The notes: generated from the letters alone by a model not told the origin. A stretch of DNA of 64,000 nt from Lachancea dasiensis (GCA_900074725.1 LT598459.1:692467-756466); one strand, 5' to 3'. Shown: positions 42,085 to 52,059, numbered from the stretch's first letter. Program-made: numbers and translations.

Positions 42085-42915
42085 CTATAACATTCTGTGA
42101 ATTTCTGTATCATTTTCAACTTCCGAAAGGTTTGAAAGCTTTTCCCACCATTGAAACAAATAACTTTCACAAATGAGTTTGAACCAAGGAGTAAACTTAT
42201 AGAAAGGATCTTGGAACATACTCTTCAGCTCTGCGGGTGTGACCCACTTGAAATCACGGACTTCGTTAGGGTTCGGATCCACGCTAAGAGATTGGTTCTC
42301 CTGTAGCTTGCAGAAAAAGATATAATCAATTTCGTGCTCGCCCCAAGGCCCGTTGCTGGGCGCCTTGTAGTGGATCCTGTTCAGAAAATGAAAATTACAT
42401 TTGTTGCGACTTTCATCCAAAGGAATTCCTAGCTCGTGATGTAATTTACGCACGGCAGCTGTTTGGGCACCGCTGATTTTAGCCTTTAGAGAGCCAGCGA
42501 GGCCAATCTCGTCATCCACACACAGAGGGTGTGAACAACAAGTGTTGGTCCATAGGTCTGGAAATGTGATCTTTTCCGAAGCGCGCTGTTGCAATAGCAG
42601 CTTACCTTCGGTGTTAAACAGGAACACCGAGAACGCGCGGTGGAGTAAGCCCTCATTGATATTGCTCATAAGATGGCATAACTTCTTTGTACCGGCACCG
42701 ACAGCATGATCATTCCAGTCCAACACAATACAGTTTTCGTTCATAAGACGAATTTGTTCCTCATCATGCCCATCGAAAACCAGGTCGCCTTTCTCGTCTT
42801 GACTGCCTTCGCTGGACGAACTATTAGGGCGCTCTTTGAGCGGAATCACTTCAGGAAACTTGGCCAATATGCTTTCGGCATTCAAATTCTCAACTAACTT
42901 GGCGTATGAACTCAT
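42085..42915 (-). CDS. IDI1: isopentenyl-diphosphate delta-isomerase
   Basis: Interconverts isopentenyl and dimethylallyl diphosphate in the mevalonate/sterol pathway (cytosol and peroxisome). Length is 276 residues (yeast 288). The Nudix-type fold shows the catalytic cysteine in [10 protein letters not shown], the Nudix-like helix [13 protein letters not shown] and the catalytic glutamate in [10 protein letters not shown]. The acidic/serine stretch near residues 30-45 ([12 protein letters not shown]) is a variable N-terminal insert. It is upstream-divergent from BFR1 across a 1.28 kb gap. Confidence 0.96.
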   Translation of the reverse strand: MSSYAKLVENLNAESILAKFPEVIPLKERPNSSSSEGSQDEKGDLVFDGHDEEQIRLMNENCIVLDWNDHAVGAGTKKLCHLMSNINEGLLHRAFSVFLFNTEGKLLLQQRASEKITFPDLWTNTCCSHPLCVDDEIGLAGSLKAKISGAQTAAVRKLHHELGIPLDESRNKCNFHFLNRIHYKAPSNGPWGEHEIDYIFFCKLQENQSLSVDPNPNEVRDFKWVTPAELKSMFQDPFYKFTPWFKLICESYLFQWWEKLSNLSEVENDTEIHRML

Positions 42916-44196
42916 GAGGTCTCACCTTTACTTCGACTTATACCTTAAAGAAAGAAACTCGTTGGGCATCGCTGGAGATAAACTAATGGGAAGTTATGTC
43001 TATTCGTAGGATCTGATATATATAACGTGACCTTATAAAGTGGTGAAACTATGACTTTACTGGACTGTACTAGATGACGGCCTTCCAGTGCATTGCTCTG
43101 CCCAGGGCTTCAAGGGAAGTGGCTCAAGATCTAGTAAATACCCCGAGATGCTTAATAGCTATGAAACATATATGTGCTTGATGGTTTACAGTGTAAGATT
43201 ACTGTCACGAAGAAGCTCTTGATGATGTCTTGTGTAATGAGTGTTAGTGGAAAGCATGGACGCTTAGGGTATTTTACCTCCACCTTGTAAGTAAATTTTT
43301 GTTGTTGGACGCTTTGAGAAATCCCAAAGTTGTCATTTTTAATAATGTGCTGTTGTTAAGTTACCGAAAGGTGCCCTTAAGTCAATAATCAATTAATGTG
43401 TAAAACCTTTGATCAAACCGTTTTGTCTAGACTATGCCACTTGCTGAACCGAAGATGTTGGAAATGAGACTCTGAGGATCTCTTTGGGGAAGAGACAGGA
43501 GGTGGAGGAGTTTTCGAATTATTTGGAGGGCAATGTTATCACTATGTACTATTCTGGCACGTCAAATAGGCTGTCATAAAAGCCAGTTTATACGATATAA
43601 AAACATTGGTAATCCTCCGTAACGTAACAAGCTAGTGATTCGCAGGCTGTGATCTTAGCTCGAAGCTTCCTCGGGTCTTCCCCGACTTTAGAACTTGAAA
43701 CAGCACCCATTTGGGGCCTTCTTCTGGCATTGACTCGACATTATGATATTTTTCCGTTTGGCCAAGGCCCCGGTGGGTGCGTCTAGAACCCAAGATAAAC
43801 AATTTTCCCTCGAGATGTCTTTATGCTTTTTCAATAGAACCGCTTGCATTTGTTATCTCGTACTGCCACATTCGTGACCTAACTCTATTAAAAACTCCAC
43901 AGAAGTAGCAGCAAATTTCGACACATTTATTTCGGATCAAGGCACTACGAACTATATAGCCCAGCCCTCCATTCTGCTTGGCTAAAATAACACCTTATAA
44001 GACTCTTATTCATGTAGCTTGAACTAGAAGTGGCTTCATTGTTACCCTCCTCTTGGTTTCTTCCACGTCAACAAATCAAAGGAAATCGGCACACACTCGA
44101 AATTTTAAACAAAATACAGCGCCATCTTCGATACAATTTGTGAATTTGTCCCTTGTGCAAGAGAAAGAGGAGTAAGTGGCAATTGTGAGCGTGAAA
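42916..44196. other. 1.28 kb divergent gap IDI1/BFR1 with a long hairpin
   Basis: No gene is supported in this interval. Notable are a TATACGA sequence (43589-43595, reverse of the Upc2/Ecm22 sterol element core), too far from IDI1 to call, and a long hairpin at 43703-43780 described separately. A non-coding RNA is possible; I could not fold it into a known snoRNA class. Confidence 0.5.
43703..43780. repeat. long inverted repeat / stem-loop
   Basis: GCACCCA..GGGGCCTT at 43703-43720 is complementary to AAGGCCCC..TGGGTGC at 43764-43780: 7 plus 8 Watson-Crick pairs around a TTT/GG mismatch that can partly pair as G-U, with a 43-nt loop. It is the strongest intergenic stem I found in the window. 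Confidence 0.75.
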
Positions 44197-45603
44197 ATGT
44201 CTACCGGAGGACCTGTCAAGAGAACCAACAACATCAAAAGACCTGATGTTGGCGTTAGAGACAAGAAATTGGATGTCTTGAAAGCCCAATTGAAAAAGAT
44301 CGACACTGAGGTTCAAGCTATCAGGAAGCAGATCGATCAACAGCAAGCTGGTGGTGGTGGTCAGGATCAGAGACAGGAGCTGCAAAATGAGCTGCGCTCC
44401 ATCATCAAGACTCAAAGTGACCTCAAGACTCGTAGACAGGCTGTTCACGATCAGATCAAAAATTTGGATAACGAATTGAAGCGCAAAAAGGCCCAGATCG
44501 CCACAAGAACTGGTGGCAAGGCGCAATACCAATCCACCGAGGACATTGCTTCTCGTAAGCAGGCCATTGATGCCGACATCTCGTCTGGTGAACTTTCATT
44601 GGTTCAAGAAAAATTGTTGGTCAAGGAATTGCAGTCCCTCAACAAGCTGCAACGTGATTTGCAAGCCATTGAACCCGTTCGTAAATCGATGGAAGAGGAC
44701 AGAGCGTCCATTGCTGCCTTGAAGCAGGAACTCAACGAGTTGAACCCCAAGGAAGTGTCCAACAAGTTCGAGGCTACCCAGCAAAAGCTGAACGAGGTCC
44801 AATCCAAAAACCAAGTCGTCTACGACAAGCGTCAGACATTGTTCAACAAGCGTTCTGCCTTGTACAAAAAACGTGACGAAGTTTACTCGCAAATCAACCA
44901 AATTCGCTCTGATTTTGATAACGAGTTCAAATCTTTCAAGCAAAAGCTAGAAAAAGAGCGTTTGAAGCGTGAAGAAGACCAAAAACTGTCCAAGTTGTTG
45001 GAAGAGAAGGATGCGATTGTCGGTAAGTTGCAGGAAAAACTCTTACATGCCCGTCAACCAGCTTTCACTTACGAGATCACTGCCATCGAGAACGTCTTGT
45101 GTGTTCTCGACCCCACGTACGTTAAGCCTACCAAAAACTCCTTGAATCTTCCAGCTGACTCTTCTGCTGCCAACAAGCAACCGGTTAGAAAAGTGGAGGC
45201 TGACGATTTGGTCCCAATCGTCAAAGACAAGGCTGCGGACTTTTTCAGCGGCAGTGGCAGCAAGTCTAAGAAAAACAAGAAAAAGCAAGCTACTTCCGCA
45301 AATGCCACCACAGCCTCTGGAAAGTTCTCTTTGGAACCAACTTTGATTGCGACCTTGGCCGAGCTAGACGTGACCGTGCCTTTGAACAAGGAAGAGGTAC
45401 CAAGTGTCATCGAACAACTAAAGGCCAAGCATGAAGACTACACCTCTAGACAAGAAGAGCAAACTGAAAAGAACATCGCTGATGCCGAGGCTAAGTTGAA
45501 GGCCCTAGATTTGGAGTACACGAAGAAAGAAGAAGCTGTGAAAGCTGAGCTTGAGCAGAAGAGAATCAAGGAGCAAGAAGAATCCAAGGAGGATGAAGAA
45601 TAA
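44197..45603 (+). CDS. BFR1: mRNP and ER-associated protein Bfr1
   Basis: Coiled-coil polysome- and ER-associated RNA-binding protein, a multicopy suppressor of brefeldin A sensitivity in yeast. The ATG at 44197 gives 468 residues (yeast 470). A GTG seven codons earlier is in frame but unnecessary. Nearly the whole first 290 residues form coiled coil (DKKLDVLKAQLKKIDTEVQA). A Lys-rich linker (SKSKKNKKKQ) and a Glu/Lys-rich C-terminal coil ending in EESKEDEE follow. Codon usage is strongly biased toward preferred codons (AAG, TTG, GCC, AAC), consistent with abundance. It converges with MCA1 across 107 bp, as YOR198/YOR197 do. Confidence 0.93.
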   Translation: MSTGGPVKRTNNIKRPDVGVRDKKLDVLKAQLKKIDTEVQAIRKQIDQQQAGGGGQDQRQELQNELRSIIKTQSDLKTRRQAVHDQIKNLDNELKRKKAQIATRTGGKAQYQSTEDIASRKQAIDADISSGELSLVQEKLLVKELQSLNKLQRDLQAIEPVRKSMEEDRASIAALKQELNELNPKEVSNKFEATQQKLNEVQSKNQVVYDKRQTLFNKRSALYKKRDEVYSQINQIRSDFDNEFKSFKQKLEKERLKREEDQKLSKLLEEKDAIVGKLQEKLLHARQPAFTYEITAIENVLCVLDPTYVKPTKNSLNLPADSSAANKQPVRKVEADDLVPIVKDKAADFFSGSGSKSKKNKKKQATSANATTASGKFSLEPTLIATLAELDVTVPLNKEEVPSVIEQLKAKHEDYTSRQEEQTEKNIADAEAKLKALDLEYTKKEEAVKAELEQKRIKEQEESKEDEE

Positions 45604-45710
45604 AGTTAAGTCGTGAACCAAGTTCATGGTCCATGTCTTGTATATAAGAGCACTCGCCCACTCTATTTTTTCTACCAATAACTATAAAAAAGCCACAGAC
45701 CCTTGAAGTA

Positions 45711-46997
45711 TCAAAGAAGTAATTGTAAATTGACATCGATAGGATGAGAACTTGATAGCTGAGGCTTTTGCGAGTACTTCCCGCTAAGTTCCGATCTCAT
45801 GTTTTGCAACAAACTCAAATACGTTTGTTGAGGTTGCGTGCTTAGCACCTTGACAAAAGCATGAGACATAGCACCTGTCGCCTGCCCATTTTCGACTGCA
45901 TCTGCAGAAGTCTGGTTATCTTTGGATCCACTTATCATAATAATGTCAGCAGGAGAGAATTTGATCTGCCTCACGTAATCTTGATTAGAATTTCCAGTGG
46001 CTTTTCTGGTTGCGCTCTTGAACATGGATCCTAAAGAGGTCATCATCCGCCCTGTATTCCCACTCGCGTACGCCATTGCGGCTTGTAGACCATCTTGACC
46101 CACATCTTTCCAAAGATTGGGCTCTTTCACGACACCTTTCGTCGAATAGGTATAAGGCAGATCCAGGACAGTGCCCGAGTGACATGAGTCGAAAAGAGCA
46201 GTGAGTCTAACACCTTGCTGTAAAGGTTTGACCATGATGTCATGCATCTCATCGTCGATGATATGTCCTTGTGACTGGAAGTCGACTGGGTAGATAACAT
46301 CATCCTTCCCATCTTCTTCATCGCCGTCCAAATCGTCAGTCTGGCCACCATGCCCTGAGTAATGGACGAAGAGAGCATCGTTGGGTTGTGCGCCATTCAC
46401 TAGCCATTGCATTGCACGCAAGATGTTTTGCTTTAGGGGAATCCTTGACATTTCCTGCTGATCGTCCGTGAGAACTACAATGTCGTCCGAATTGTAACCG
46501 TAGCGGGTAGTTAAAAAGGTGTGCATATTGTGAACATCGTTAATACAGCCACGAAGCTCATTCTGTGAGCCAAAATAGTTGATACCGATGAGCAATGCTT
46601 TGCGTCTTCCGGTACATTGAGAGTACTGGAAGGAGAACTCATTGGCTGATCCCCCGCCCGCAAGCTGAGACTGCTGAGGTGGAGCAGCCAAATTTTGGGG
46701 CTGTTGGTACTGACTGGGTCCGTTGACAAAACTGGGTTGTGCGTGATTGGCCTGGATATCATTTCTGTACTGTTGGTTGGGAGGAGCCTCCTGTGGTCTT
46801 TGGTAGCCTTGAAAGCTTTGATAATTGTTTGAGGGTGGAGCTTGGTATGGTCTCTGATATCCTTGGTAGTTATCTGGAGGAGGGGCGTTCGGCCTCGAGT
46901 ACTGTTGTTGGACGAATCCAGGAGGAGGGCCCTGGGGCCTCGACTGGTTGATTTGTTGCTGGTTGCCATAAGTCTGATGACCAGCGCCCGGGAACAT
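45711..46997 (-). CDS. MCA1: type I metacaspase Mca1/Yca1
   Basis: Cysteine protease of clan CD, cleaving after Arg/Lys. In yeast it contributes to protein-aggregate clearance and to death under stress. Length is 428 residues (yeast 432). The first 120 residues are a Pro/Gln/Asn/Tyr-rich prion-like domain (repeats around YQGYQRP). The caspase-like p20 region begins at [20 protein letters not shown], with the catalytic His in [10 protein letters not shown] and the catalytic Cys in LFDSCHSGT. The p10-like region follows with [16 protein letters not shown]. All catalytic residues are present. It diverges from HOS3 across 1.2 kb. Confidence 0.96.
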   Translation of the reverse strand: MFPGAGHQTYGNQQQINQSRPQGPPPGFVQQQYSRPNAPPPDNYQGYQRPYQAPPSNNYQSFQGYQRPQEAPPNQQYRNDIQANHAQPSFVNGPSQYQQPQNLAAPPQQSQLAGGGSANEFSFQYSQCTGRRKALLIGINYFGSQNELRGCINDVHNMHTFLTTRYGYNSDDIVVLTDDQQEMSRIPLKQNILRAMQWLVNGAQPNDALFVHYSGHGGQTDDLDGDEEDGKDDVIYPVDFQSQGHIIDDEMHDIMVKPLQQGVRLTALFDSCHSGTVLDLPYTYSTKGVVKEPNLWKDVGQDGLQAAMAYASGNTGRMMTSLGSMFKSATRKATGNSNQDYVRQIKFSPADIIMISGSKDNQTSADAVENGQATGAMSHAFVKVLSTQPQQTYLSLLQNMRSELSGKYSQKPQLSSSHPIDVNLQLLL

Positions 46998-48232
46998 GAC
47001 TTATAGAAGATGATTCGACAATACCTTAAGTCTGAAAGTTTAGCAAGTTCTCGCCAACCTGTTGTGAAACAAACCTCAGTTGGTTTTGCACTTACATTTT
47101 CGGAGTTGTTAACTTAGCGTCGAACCATATCGTCAAATTTCTAGCTCGGCTGACCCGGTGACCAGATTAGATAAAATGATAGATGCCTAATCAATCATAA
47201 CACACCAGATCAAAACATATCAATGAACTAACCCAGAAGGCAACACTCAGATAGACCATAGGTCCTCTGTTCGGATGTGGATGGGAATAACCGATACGAA
47301 AATAGTAACAGTTTTGTCGGGACTCATCGCGGTCAATTAGGGAATCACCATTTCAAATACCCGTCTTTGCAGCCGAGGGTATCGAACCATGACCAATGGA
47401 ACTCAATAGGATGCGGTCCAACAGCCACAATTTAGTAATGGAAGCTGACTACTCATTCTCCCGATATAAACTATTTAGTATGAATCCCATTCATCGTTGG
47501 GCCATCGGTGAGCATCCGAAAAATTCGTCCTCTACCAGAGCTAAAGCAATTGAGTGCTACCATTTTACGCGGAAGCTACGGACCAGCTTCCACAACTTAT
47601 TCAAGGCTAAGACCGACGAAAAATCGCAGTACTCGAACATACCCCATCATGCCACACAATCGATATAAAGGACGGCCCTAGCCATTGTGTTCCTAGTGAC
47701 GCCTTTAAAATGGTGCACAAGAGAGGAAAATATTCGGACAAGATCCCATACTAACGGCCTTCGGACCTAGGTAATTTGTGCCGGTGGCTTTCCAAAAGTC
47801 GGAAACCGAGCAATTTCGCAAGCCGTTATATTTTTGGACAGTTGAAACAAATGGAATTAAGGATTAAGTTAGGCAAATTCACGTATCGCAGGGAAGTCTA
47901 TCATATTGCTTGTGGCCCTGTGGTTCCTAGCTCGTCTACATCTTATTCATTGGTCGCGTATGGGCGTGTCCCTCCCGACGATAATCGCCTAATACAGTTT
48001 GTTTTCATTTCGTCAAGTTCACGCTGAAAAATTGAATCACCAACCCTGGATAATCATTGCAGTCAATAGTTGATCCGAGTTCCAACAACGCTGAGCTTGC
48101 CTCCTTTTGGTTTTGCTGACTGAGTTTGGTGCCACATTTTCGTTTCAGTGACCAGTTGATCCGCTAAATATCAAAGCATTCCAGTATTCCACAACTGTTA
48201 CCCAGGATCAAAGGTTAGCCTGGACTAGACTG
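46998..48232. other. 1.24 kb divergent gap MCA1/HOS3
   Basis: No confident gene. A 90-codon ATG frame (47396-47668, plus) and an 83-codon frame without ATG (47776-48027, plus) resemble nothing I know. A TACTAAC branch-point sequence lies at 47749-47755 between them, but no good 5' splice site (GTATGT) was found to pair with it. Confidence 0.4.
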
Positions 48233-50368
48233 ATGTCTTCAACTCAAGACCCACTTCATAAGTTCAAACTACAATTTCAAAGCTTTGTGAAAAACAATCC
48301 TAATGTTGCAACTGCGGCACATGGCGCTTCCAAAATACCAGAGTCCGCCAAGGCAGTTGTGGTTTTGTCACCTTTGTCATTAGAACACCAATTTCCAAGA
48401 CACTGGGTGTCGAAGTCCTACAGAAAGACGATCGTGGAGCGTCCGGAAAGACTGCTTGCGTGCTCCATGGGTATTGGAGCGGCCATCACAATGTACCCGG
48501 CATTGTTCACCTTGAAATCATCACACACCAAGCAAACCTCACTCCTCACAGATTACGTCTTACGAGTACACGGGAGGGATTGGCCAGAGGAACTGTTGAA
48601 GCTCTGCCAAAACTCGCAAAAAGCGTTAGACGACTGTCAGGTCGAGGTCCCAGAATCATGGAACGTCGGCGACATATACTTGTCGCGGCAAACAATAGAT
48701 GCTGTTCAAGGATCTATCGGCGCCCTTGAGGTCGGCGTTGACTCTATCTTCAGAGGCTCTTCCGCAGAGGAAACCAGTAATCGCGCGTTTGTTGCCTTAA
48801 GACCACCGGGACATCATTCTCACGCTTCAACTCCCTCTGGGTTCTGTCTTTTAAATAACGCCCACATTGCCATTGAATATGCCGCAGAGACTTACGACGT
48901 AACTCATGCAGTAGTGCTAGACTTTGATCTGCACCACGGTGATGGTACTCAGGATATCTGTTGGAAACGTGCCGGATTTAAGCCTGACGAACAAGTCGAC
49001 ACCGCTGGCGAATACAACGAATTCGGCAAGAAGTTCGCAGAGTACCCGAAAGTGGGTTATTTTTCGCTGCACGATATCAACTCTTTCCCCTCTGAGCTGG
49101 GCTATGCAACCAAGGAAACCATCCGAAATGCTTCTACTTGTATAATGGATGCACACGATGTGAACATCTGGAATGTTCATTTACAAAGCTACGAATCCGA
49201 AGAAGCCTTCACCAAGCTCTACCAAACTAAATACAGAACAATATTTGCCAAAGCTGACGAGTATTTCCGAACGGCCAAACAAAATATGAAGACCTTGGGA
49301 AAGCCTTTTAAGGCGCTGGTGGTTATAAGTGCTGGCTTCGATGCATCCGAATATGAACAGGCTTCTATGCAAAGACATGGGGTAAATGTACCAACTTTTT
49401 TTTACAATATGTTCACCAAAGATGCATTAAAGCTGGCTCAGATGCACTCTCATGGTAAAGTTCTATCGGTCATGGAGGGCGGTTATTCTGACGGAGCTAT
49501 CGCGTCGGGCGTTTTCTCGCATCTCATTGGGCTCCAAAACCAGAACTGGATAAACGAATGGGGGTCTGCGCAAGTCGTCAAGGAGATAGTGCGTGGCTGC
49601 AAGCCCAACTGGAAGCCCTACAAGACGAAACGCGCCCGGGACGTGATACGAATCTGGGCGGAGGAAGTGATCAAGTTGGGACGTGCAATGATCCCGGAAT
49701 TCGAGCGAATTTTGTTTCAGGCGGAGCCGGAAGAGAGTCAAATGGATGCGGCAAAGAGAGTAACCCGCTCTCAGCGGAGCACTACCCCGGCAGCAGAGAA
49801 AGCTGCACTGGCACAGACTATAACTCCAAGAGCGACGCCTTCGCCCCCGGCCTCTATGCCTCGCAGTGAGACCCCAACGCCCAGTGAGAGGAAAAACACC
49901 AACCGGAAGGTGGAGGAGCATGAAGTGCCGTTTGTACAGCAGGAGCTGGGCCACGGCGAAGATGAAGACGACGAAGACTACGTTTATGACGAGGAGCTGA
50001 ACAAGACGTTCAACCGCACGGTTGAGGATATTACAATTGATGACATCTCCCGCCATCTGGAGACCCTGGACATAGAGCCGTCTCCACCCACCTCCCATGA
50101 CGGTCCCCGTGAGTCTTCTGACCGCCCCACCAGCAGGCCGACTACACGAAGCTCGGGAGCGCCTGCTCCGGCCGTTGACGCACGCCGCCCACTTTCGGTG
50201 TCGGGGCCCCAGAGCTACAAGATCCCCTCCGGATCCACCACCCGCCATCTTCGCAACAGCCGTACCTCTCGACTGATGAATTTCGACGATAGTGATATTT
50301 CAATGATTTCCCATATTTCCACGGCCAAGGGCCACCACACGACACGCAGCGGCCAAACCAAGTGGTGA
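48233..50368 (+). CDS. HOS3: class II histone deacetylase Hos3
   Basis: Trichostatin-insensitive homodimeric histone deacetylase; in yeast it sits at the bud neck and nuclear pores as well as acting on histones. Length is 711 residues (yeast 697). The catalytic domain (about 35-450) has RPPGHHSHAS with the tandem active-site histidines, the metal-binding VVLDFDLHHGDGTQDICW, SAGFDASEYE and MEGGYSDGAIASG. The C-terminal 200 residues are low-complexity (TPTPSERKN, DEDDEDYVYDEE) and Ser/Thr/Pro-rich, as in the family. The metallothionein gene follows on the same strand 406 bp later. Confidence 0.96.
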   Translation: MSSTQDPLHKFKLQFQSFVKNNPNVATAAHGASKIPESAKAVVVLSPLSLEHQFPRHWVSKSYRKTIVERPERLLACSMGIGAAITMYPALFTLKSSHTKQTSLLTDYVLRVHGRDWPEELLKLCQNSQKALDDCQVEVPESWNVGDIYLSRQTIDAVQGSIGALEVGVDSIFRGSSAEETSNRAFVALRPPGHHSHASTPSGFCLLNNAHIAIEYAAETYDVTHAVVLDFDLHHGDGTQDICWKRAGFKPDEQVDTAGEYNEFGKKFAEYPKVGYFSLHDINSFPSELGYATKETIRNASTCIMDAHDVNIWNVHLQSYESEEAFTKLYQTKYRTIFAKADEYFRTAKQNMKTLGKPFKALVVISAGFDASEYEQASMQRHGVNVPTFFYNMFTKDALKLAQMHSHGKVLSVMEGGYSDGAIASGVFSHLIGLQNQNWINEWGSAQVVKEIVRGCKPNWKPYKTKRARDVIRIWAEEVIKLGRAMIPEFERILFQAEPEESQMDAAKRVTRSQRSTTPAAEKAALAQTITPRATPSPPASMPRSETPTPSERKNTNRKVEEHEVPFVQQELGHGEDEDDEDYVYDEELNKTFNRTVEDITIDDISRHLETLDIEPSPPTSHDGPRESSDRPTSRPTTRSSGAPAPAVDARRPLSVSGPQSYKIPSGSTTRHLRNSRTSRLMNFDDSDISMISHISTAKGHHTTRSGQTKW

Positions 50369-50528
50369 GAATGGTTCTCCAGACTCTATGTACAATTAAC
50401 TAAGTTGCTGTTATACCTTTTTTCCCCGTGAACGGCCCATCCTCGCCATTTTCTGGTAACACCAGGAACACAAAACTCCTACAAGCAAGTGTGCTGATCA
50501 AACACCGCGGTAAAAAAACCCACGAAGC

Positions 50529-50538
50529 CCAGCAAGAA
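50529..50538 (-). promoter_or_regulatory. Ace1-type copper response site 1
   Basis: The minus strand reads TTCTTGCTGG, which fits the yeast Ace1/Cup2 consensus HTHNNGCTGD. It is the most distal of three such sites, 237 bp before the metallothionein ATG. Confidence 0.5.
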
Positions 50539-50586
50539 TCAAATGCTACATTGCTGGAAAACTGGCGCTGTCGGAATCCCTAAGTG

Positions 50587-50596
50587 TCAGCGCAAA
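50587..50596 (-). promoter_or_regulatory. Ace1-type copper response site 2
   Basis: The minus strand reads TTTGCGCTGA, a full match to HTHNNGCTGD. It lies 179 bp before the metallothionein ATG. Confidence 0.55.
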
Positions 50597-50620
50597 AGTC
50601 GCAAACCACGATCCTGGTGA

Positions 50621-50630
50621 TCAGCATAAA
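50621..50630 (-). promoter_or_regulatory. Ace1-type copper response site 3
   Basis: The minus strand reads TTTATGCTGA, a full match to HTHNNGCTGD. It lies 28 bp upstream of the TATA-like box, a typical UAS position. Confidence 0.55.
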
Positions 50631-50657
50631 AGTCGCATACGGAGAAAAAAACACCAG

Positions 50658-50665
50658 TATTTAAA
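50658..50665 (+). promoter_or_regulatory. TATA-like box of the metallothionein gene
   Basis: TATTTAAA lies 110 bp before the ATG at 50775 and directly downstream of the three Ace1-type sites, consistent with an inducible TATA promoter. Confidence 0.5.
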
Positions 50666-50774
50666 GGGCACCCCAGTAAAACTAACATATATCAACGTTC
50701 AGCGACCTCCTCACTTAGTTAGAATCTGTAACTTACCGTCTCACTACCCAAGTTTCGTTCATAACACCAGAATA

Positions 50775-50981
50775 ATGTTAGGAGAGCTAGTCAACTTTGC
50801 GTGTGACGCCAAATGTACCTGCAGCAAGTCCCAGTGCACCTGCACCAACAAAGGCCAATGTGGCTCCTGTGCAACCTGCAGTCAGAAAGACTCCACAGGA
50901 TGTGCCAAGGACAAGGCTTGTAGCTGTGAATCTGCCTGCAAGTGTGGGTCCAAAGAACAGTGCAAATGCAGCAAGTGCTGA
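50775..50981 (+). CDS. copper metallothionein, Cup1/Crs5-like
   Basis: A 68-residue protein with 16 cysteines, no aromatic residue except Phe8, and many CxC and CxxC units (CTCSKSQCTC, CSCESACKCG, and a final CKCSKC). This is the composition of a cytosolic metallothionein that chelates Cu(I) through thiolates. The first residues, MLGELVNF, resemble the MFSELINF start of yeast Cup1 as remembered, whereas the C-terminal CKCG..CKCSKC resembles Crs5; true orthology is uncertain. The frame is supported by an ATG, an inducible-type promoter (three Ace1 consensus matches and a TATA-like box) and high Cys density that chance would not give. It is a single copy in the window, not tandem. Confidence 0.9.
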   Translation: MLGELVNFACDAKCTCSKSQCTCTNKGQCGSCATCSQKDSTGCAKDKACSCESACKCGSKEQCKCSKC

Positions 50982-51831
50982 GGATCAAAGAGGCCAACCT
51001 AGCTAACTACAGTATGGCCGGACCAAAATGTGGCCCATGTATGTACTTGCACACACATATATATACTTATGTTGGAGCTTTCTAATGACACATTGTTGAA
51101 TGACAGGCGGCAGGAGCAAATCGATACAATAACCCTTGCAGTTGATGGGCACACGACTGATGTGGATGGGCTGAAAAGAGCTGTTTTTGAATGTTATGAC
51201 AAGAAAGAGACTGTCTCCGTGTGAAGTGCGTAGGAAAATTCAGACATGTTCAGCTGAATGATCATCTGAATTTTCAAGAGATGTACAGGCCCAAAATCAA
51301 CGGCTCCGGCGTGAATTGATCCACTCTTGTTGTACACCGTACGCTCTCGACGTAGAATCTAGGGACGTTATTGTCCAACAACTTTTGCTGTGCTTTTCCT
51401 GTTATTCGCAGCGCCCTCCATACGTAGTGTGTGTTGTACCCAGGCGTTTTCTTTCGACCACCTTCCATAGGGCGCGGCTCCAGCTTGTGTTTTCTTTTGC
51501 CAGTCAGTTCCCGCTTCCTTCGTCATAATCCTCTTCAGTTTTTGCTCGTCCACTTGGTGGTATGAAGCTCTTCGCCGTAGTCTCACTGTTCATGTGATGG
51601 ATGCTGACACCTGTGCCAACCAAACCTTGACCCAAAACATAAACGTTTGCGACTGGCAAAAATTACAACGTCAACGAGCAAAACCCGGGCCAGGGCCCCG
51701 GCTGCGAAATTCAGTATAAAAAGGTCGCATGCGCTCTAGCGTCCTCATATATCAGTTCTTGTAAATAAAACAGTATCAACGCATCTCAGCGAAAGGCATA
51801 TCACATAACTCCAACCAGCAAATCACAGAAA
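50982..51831. other. 850 bp gap between metallothionein and small unknown gene
   Basis: The metallothionein 3' region, then the promoter of the next gene. Frames of up to 72 codons exist, but none has a recognisable family or codon bias. A TATAAAAAG box lies at 51715-51723. Nothing else is supported. Confidence 0.5.
51715..51723 (+). promoter_or_regulatory. TATA box of the 75-codon gene
   Basis: TATAAAAAG is a strong TATA box 117 bp before the ATG at 51832. It is followed by a CA-rich leader without upstream ATGs close to the start, typical of highly expressed yeast genes. Confidence 0.6.
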
Positions 51832-52059
51832 ATGGGTAAATCCGCTAGCAACACTTCTCACGCCGTCCAAGCCGGAAACAAAGCTATCATCATCTCTCCA
51901 TGGCAACACAAGGTCATCGAAGTCACTCCTTTGAACAAGTTCGGTGGCCAGTGCAGCTTCAACGGTGTGATGAACGGCGAAGTGTCGTTGAACGACCGCT
52001 ATCTACACCAGGTTGCCGTTGTGGAAAAAGGCGAGTTCGTTGGTTTCAGAGACGAATAA
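51832..52059 (+). CDS. unrecognised small protein, probably highly expressed
   Basis: A 75-residue reading frame starting at ATG 51832. I do not recognise the family. The protein is soluble, with no membrane segment or signal peptide; it starts MGKSASNTSHAVQAGNKAII and has a middle rich in Val, Gly and Asn. Codon choice is extreme: all six Asn are AAC, all four Phe TTC and all four Ile ATC, as in abundant yeast proteins. A strong TATA box stands 117 bp upstream, and a GC-rich hairpin follows the stop by 15 bp. Together these argue for a real, strongly expressed gene. Being next to the metallothionein hints at stress or metal response, but that is inference only. Confidence 0.8.
   Translation: MGKSASNTSHAVQAGNKAIIISPWQHKVIEVTPLNKFGGQCSFNGVMNGEVSLNDRYLHQVAVVEKGEFVGFRDE

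Larger units (their letters stand above)
50369..50774. other. 406 bp metallothionein promoter region
   Basis: Sequence between the HOS3 stop and the metallothionein ATG. Its later half carries three Ace1-like sites and a TATA-like box, annotated separately; the first 150 bp is HOS3 3' sequence. Confidence 0.6.

Noticed and set aside
43589-43595. TATACGA as an Upc2/Ecm22 sterol element for IDI1
   Set aside because: It lies about 670 bp from the IDI1 ATG and a single 7-mer is expected by chance; not annotated as a feature.
47360-47400. T-arm-like sequence (GGTATCGAACC) as a tRNA gene
   Set aside because: No acceptor, D-arm or anticodon arm could be paired around it.
49463-50248. 261-codon minus-strand frame opposite HOS3
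   Set aside because: It is antisense to the low-complexity HOS3 tail and is explained by codon composition of the real gene.
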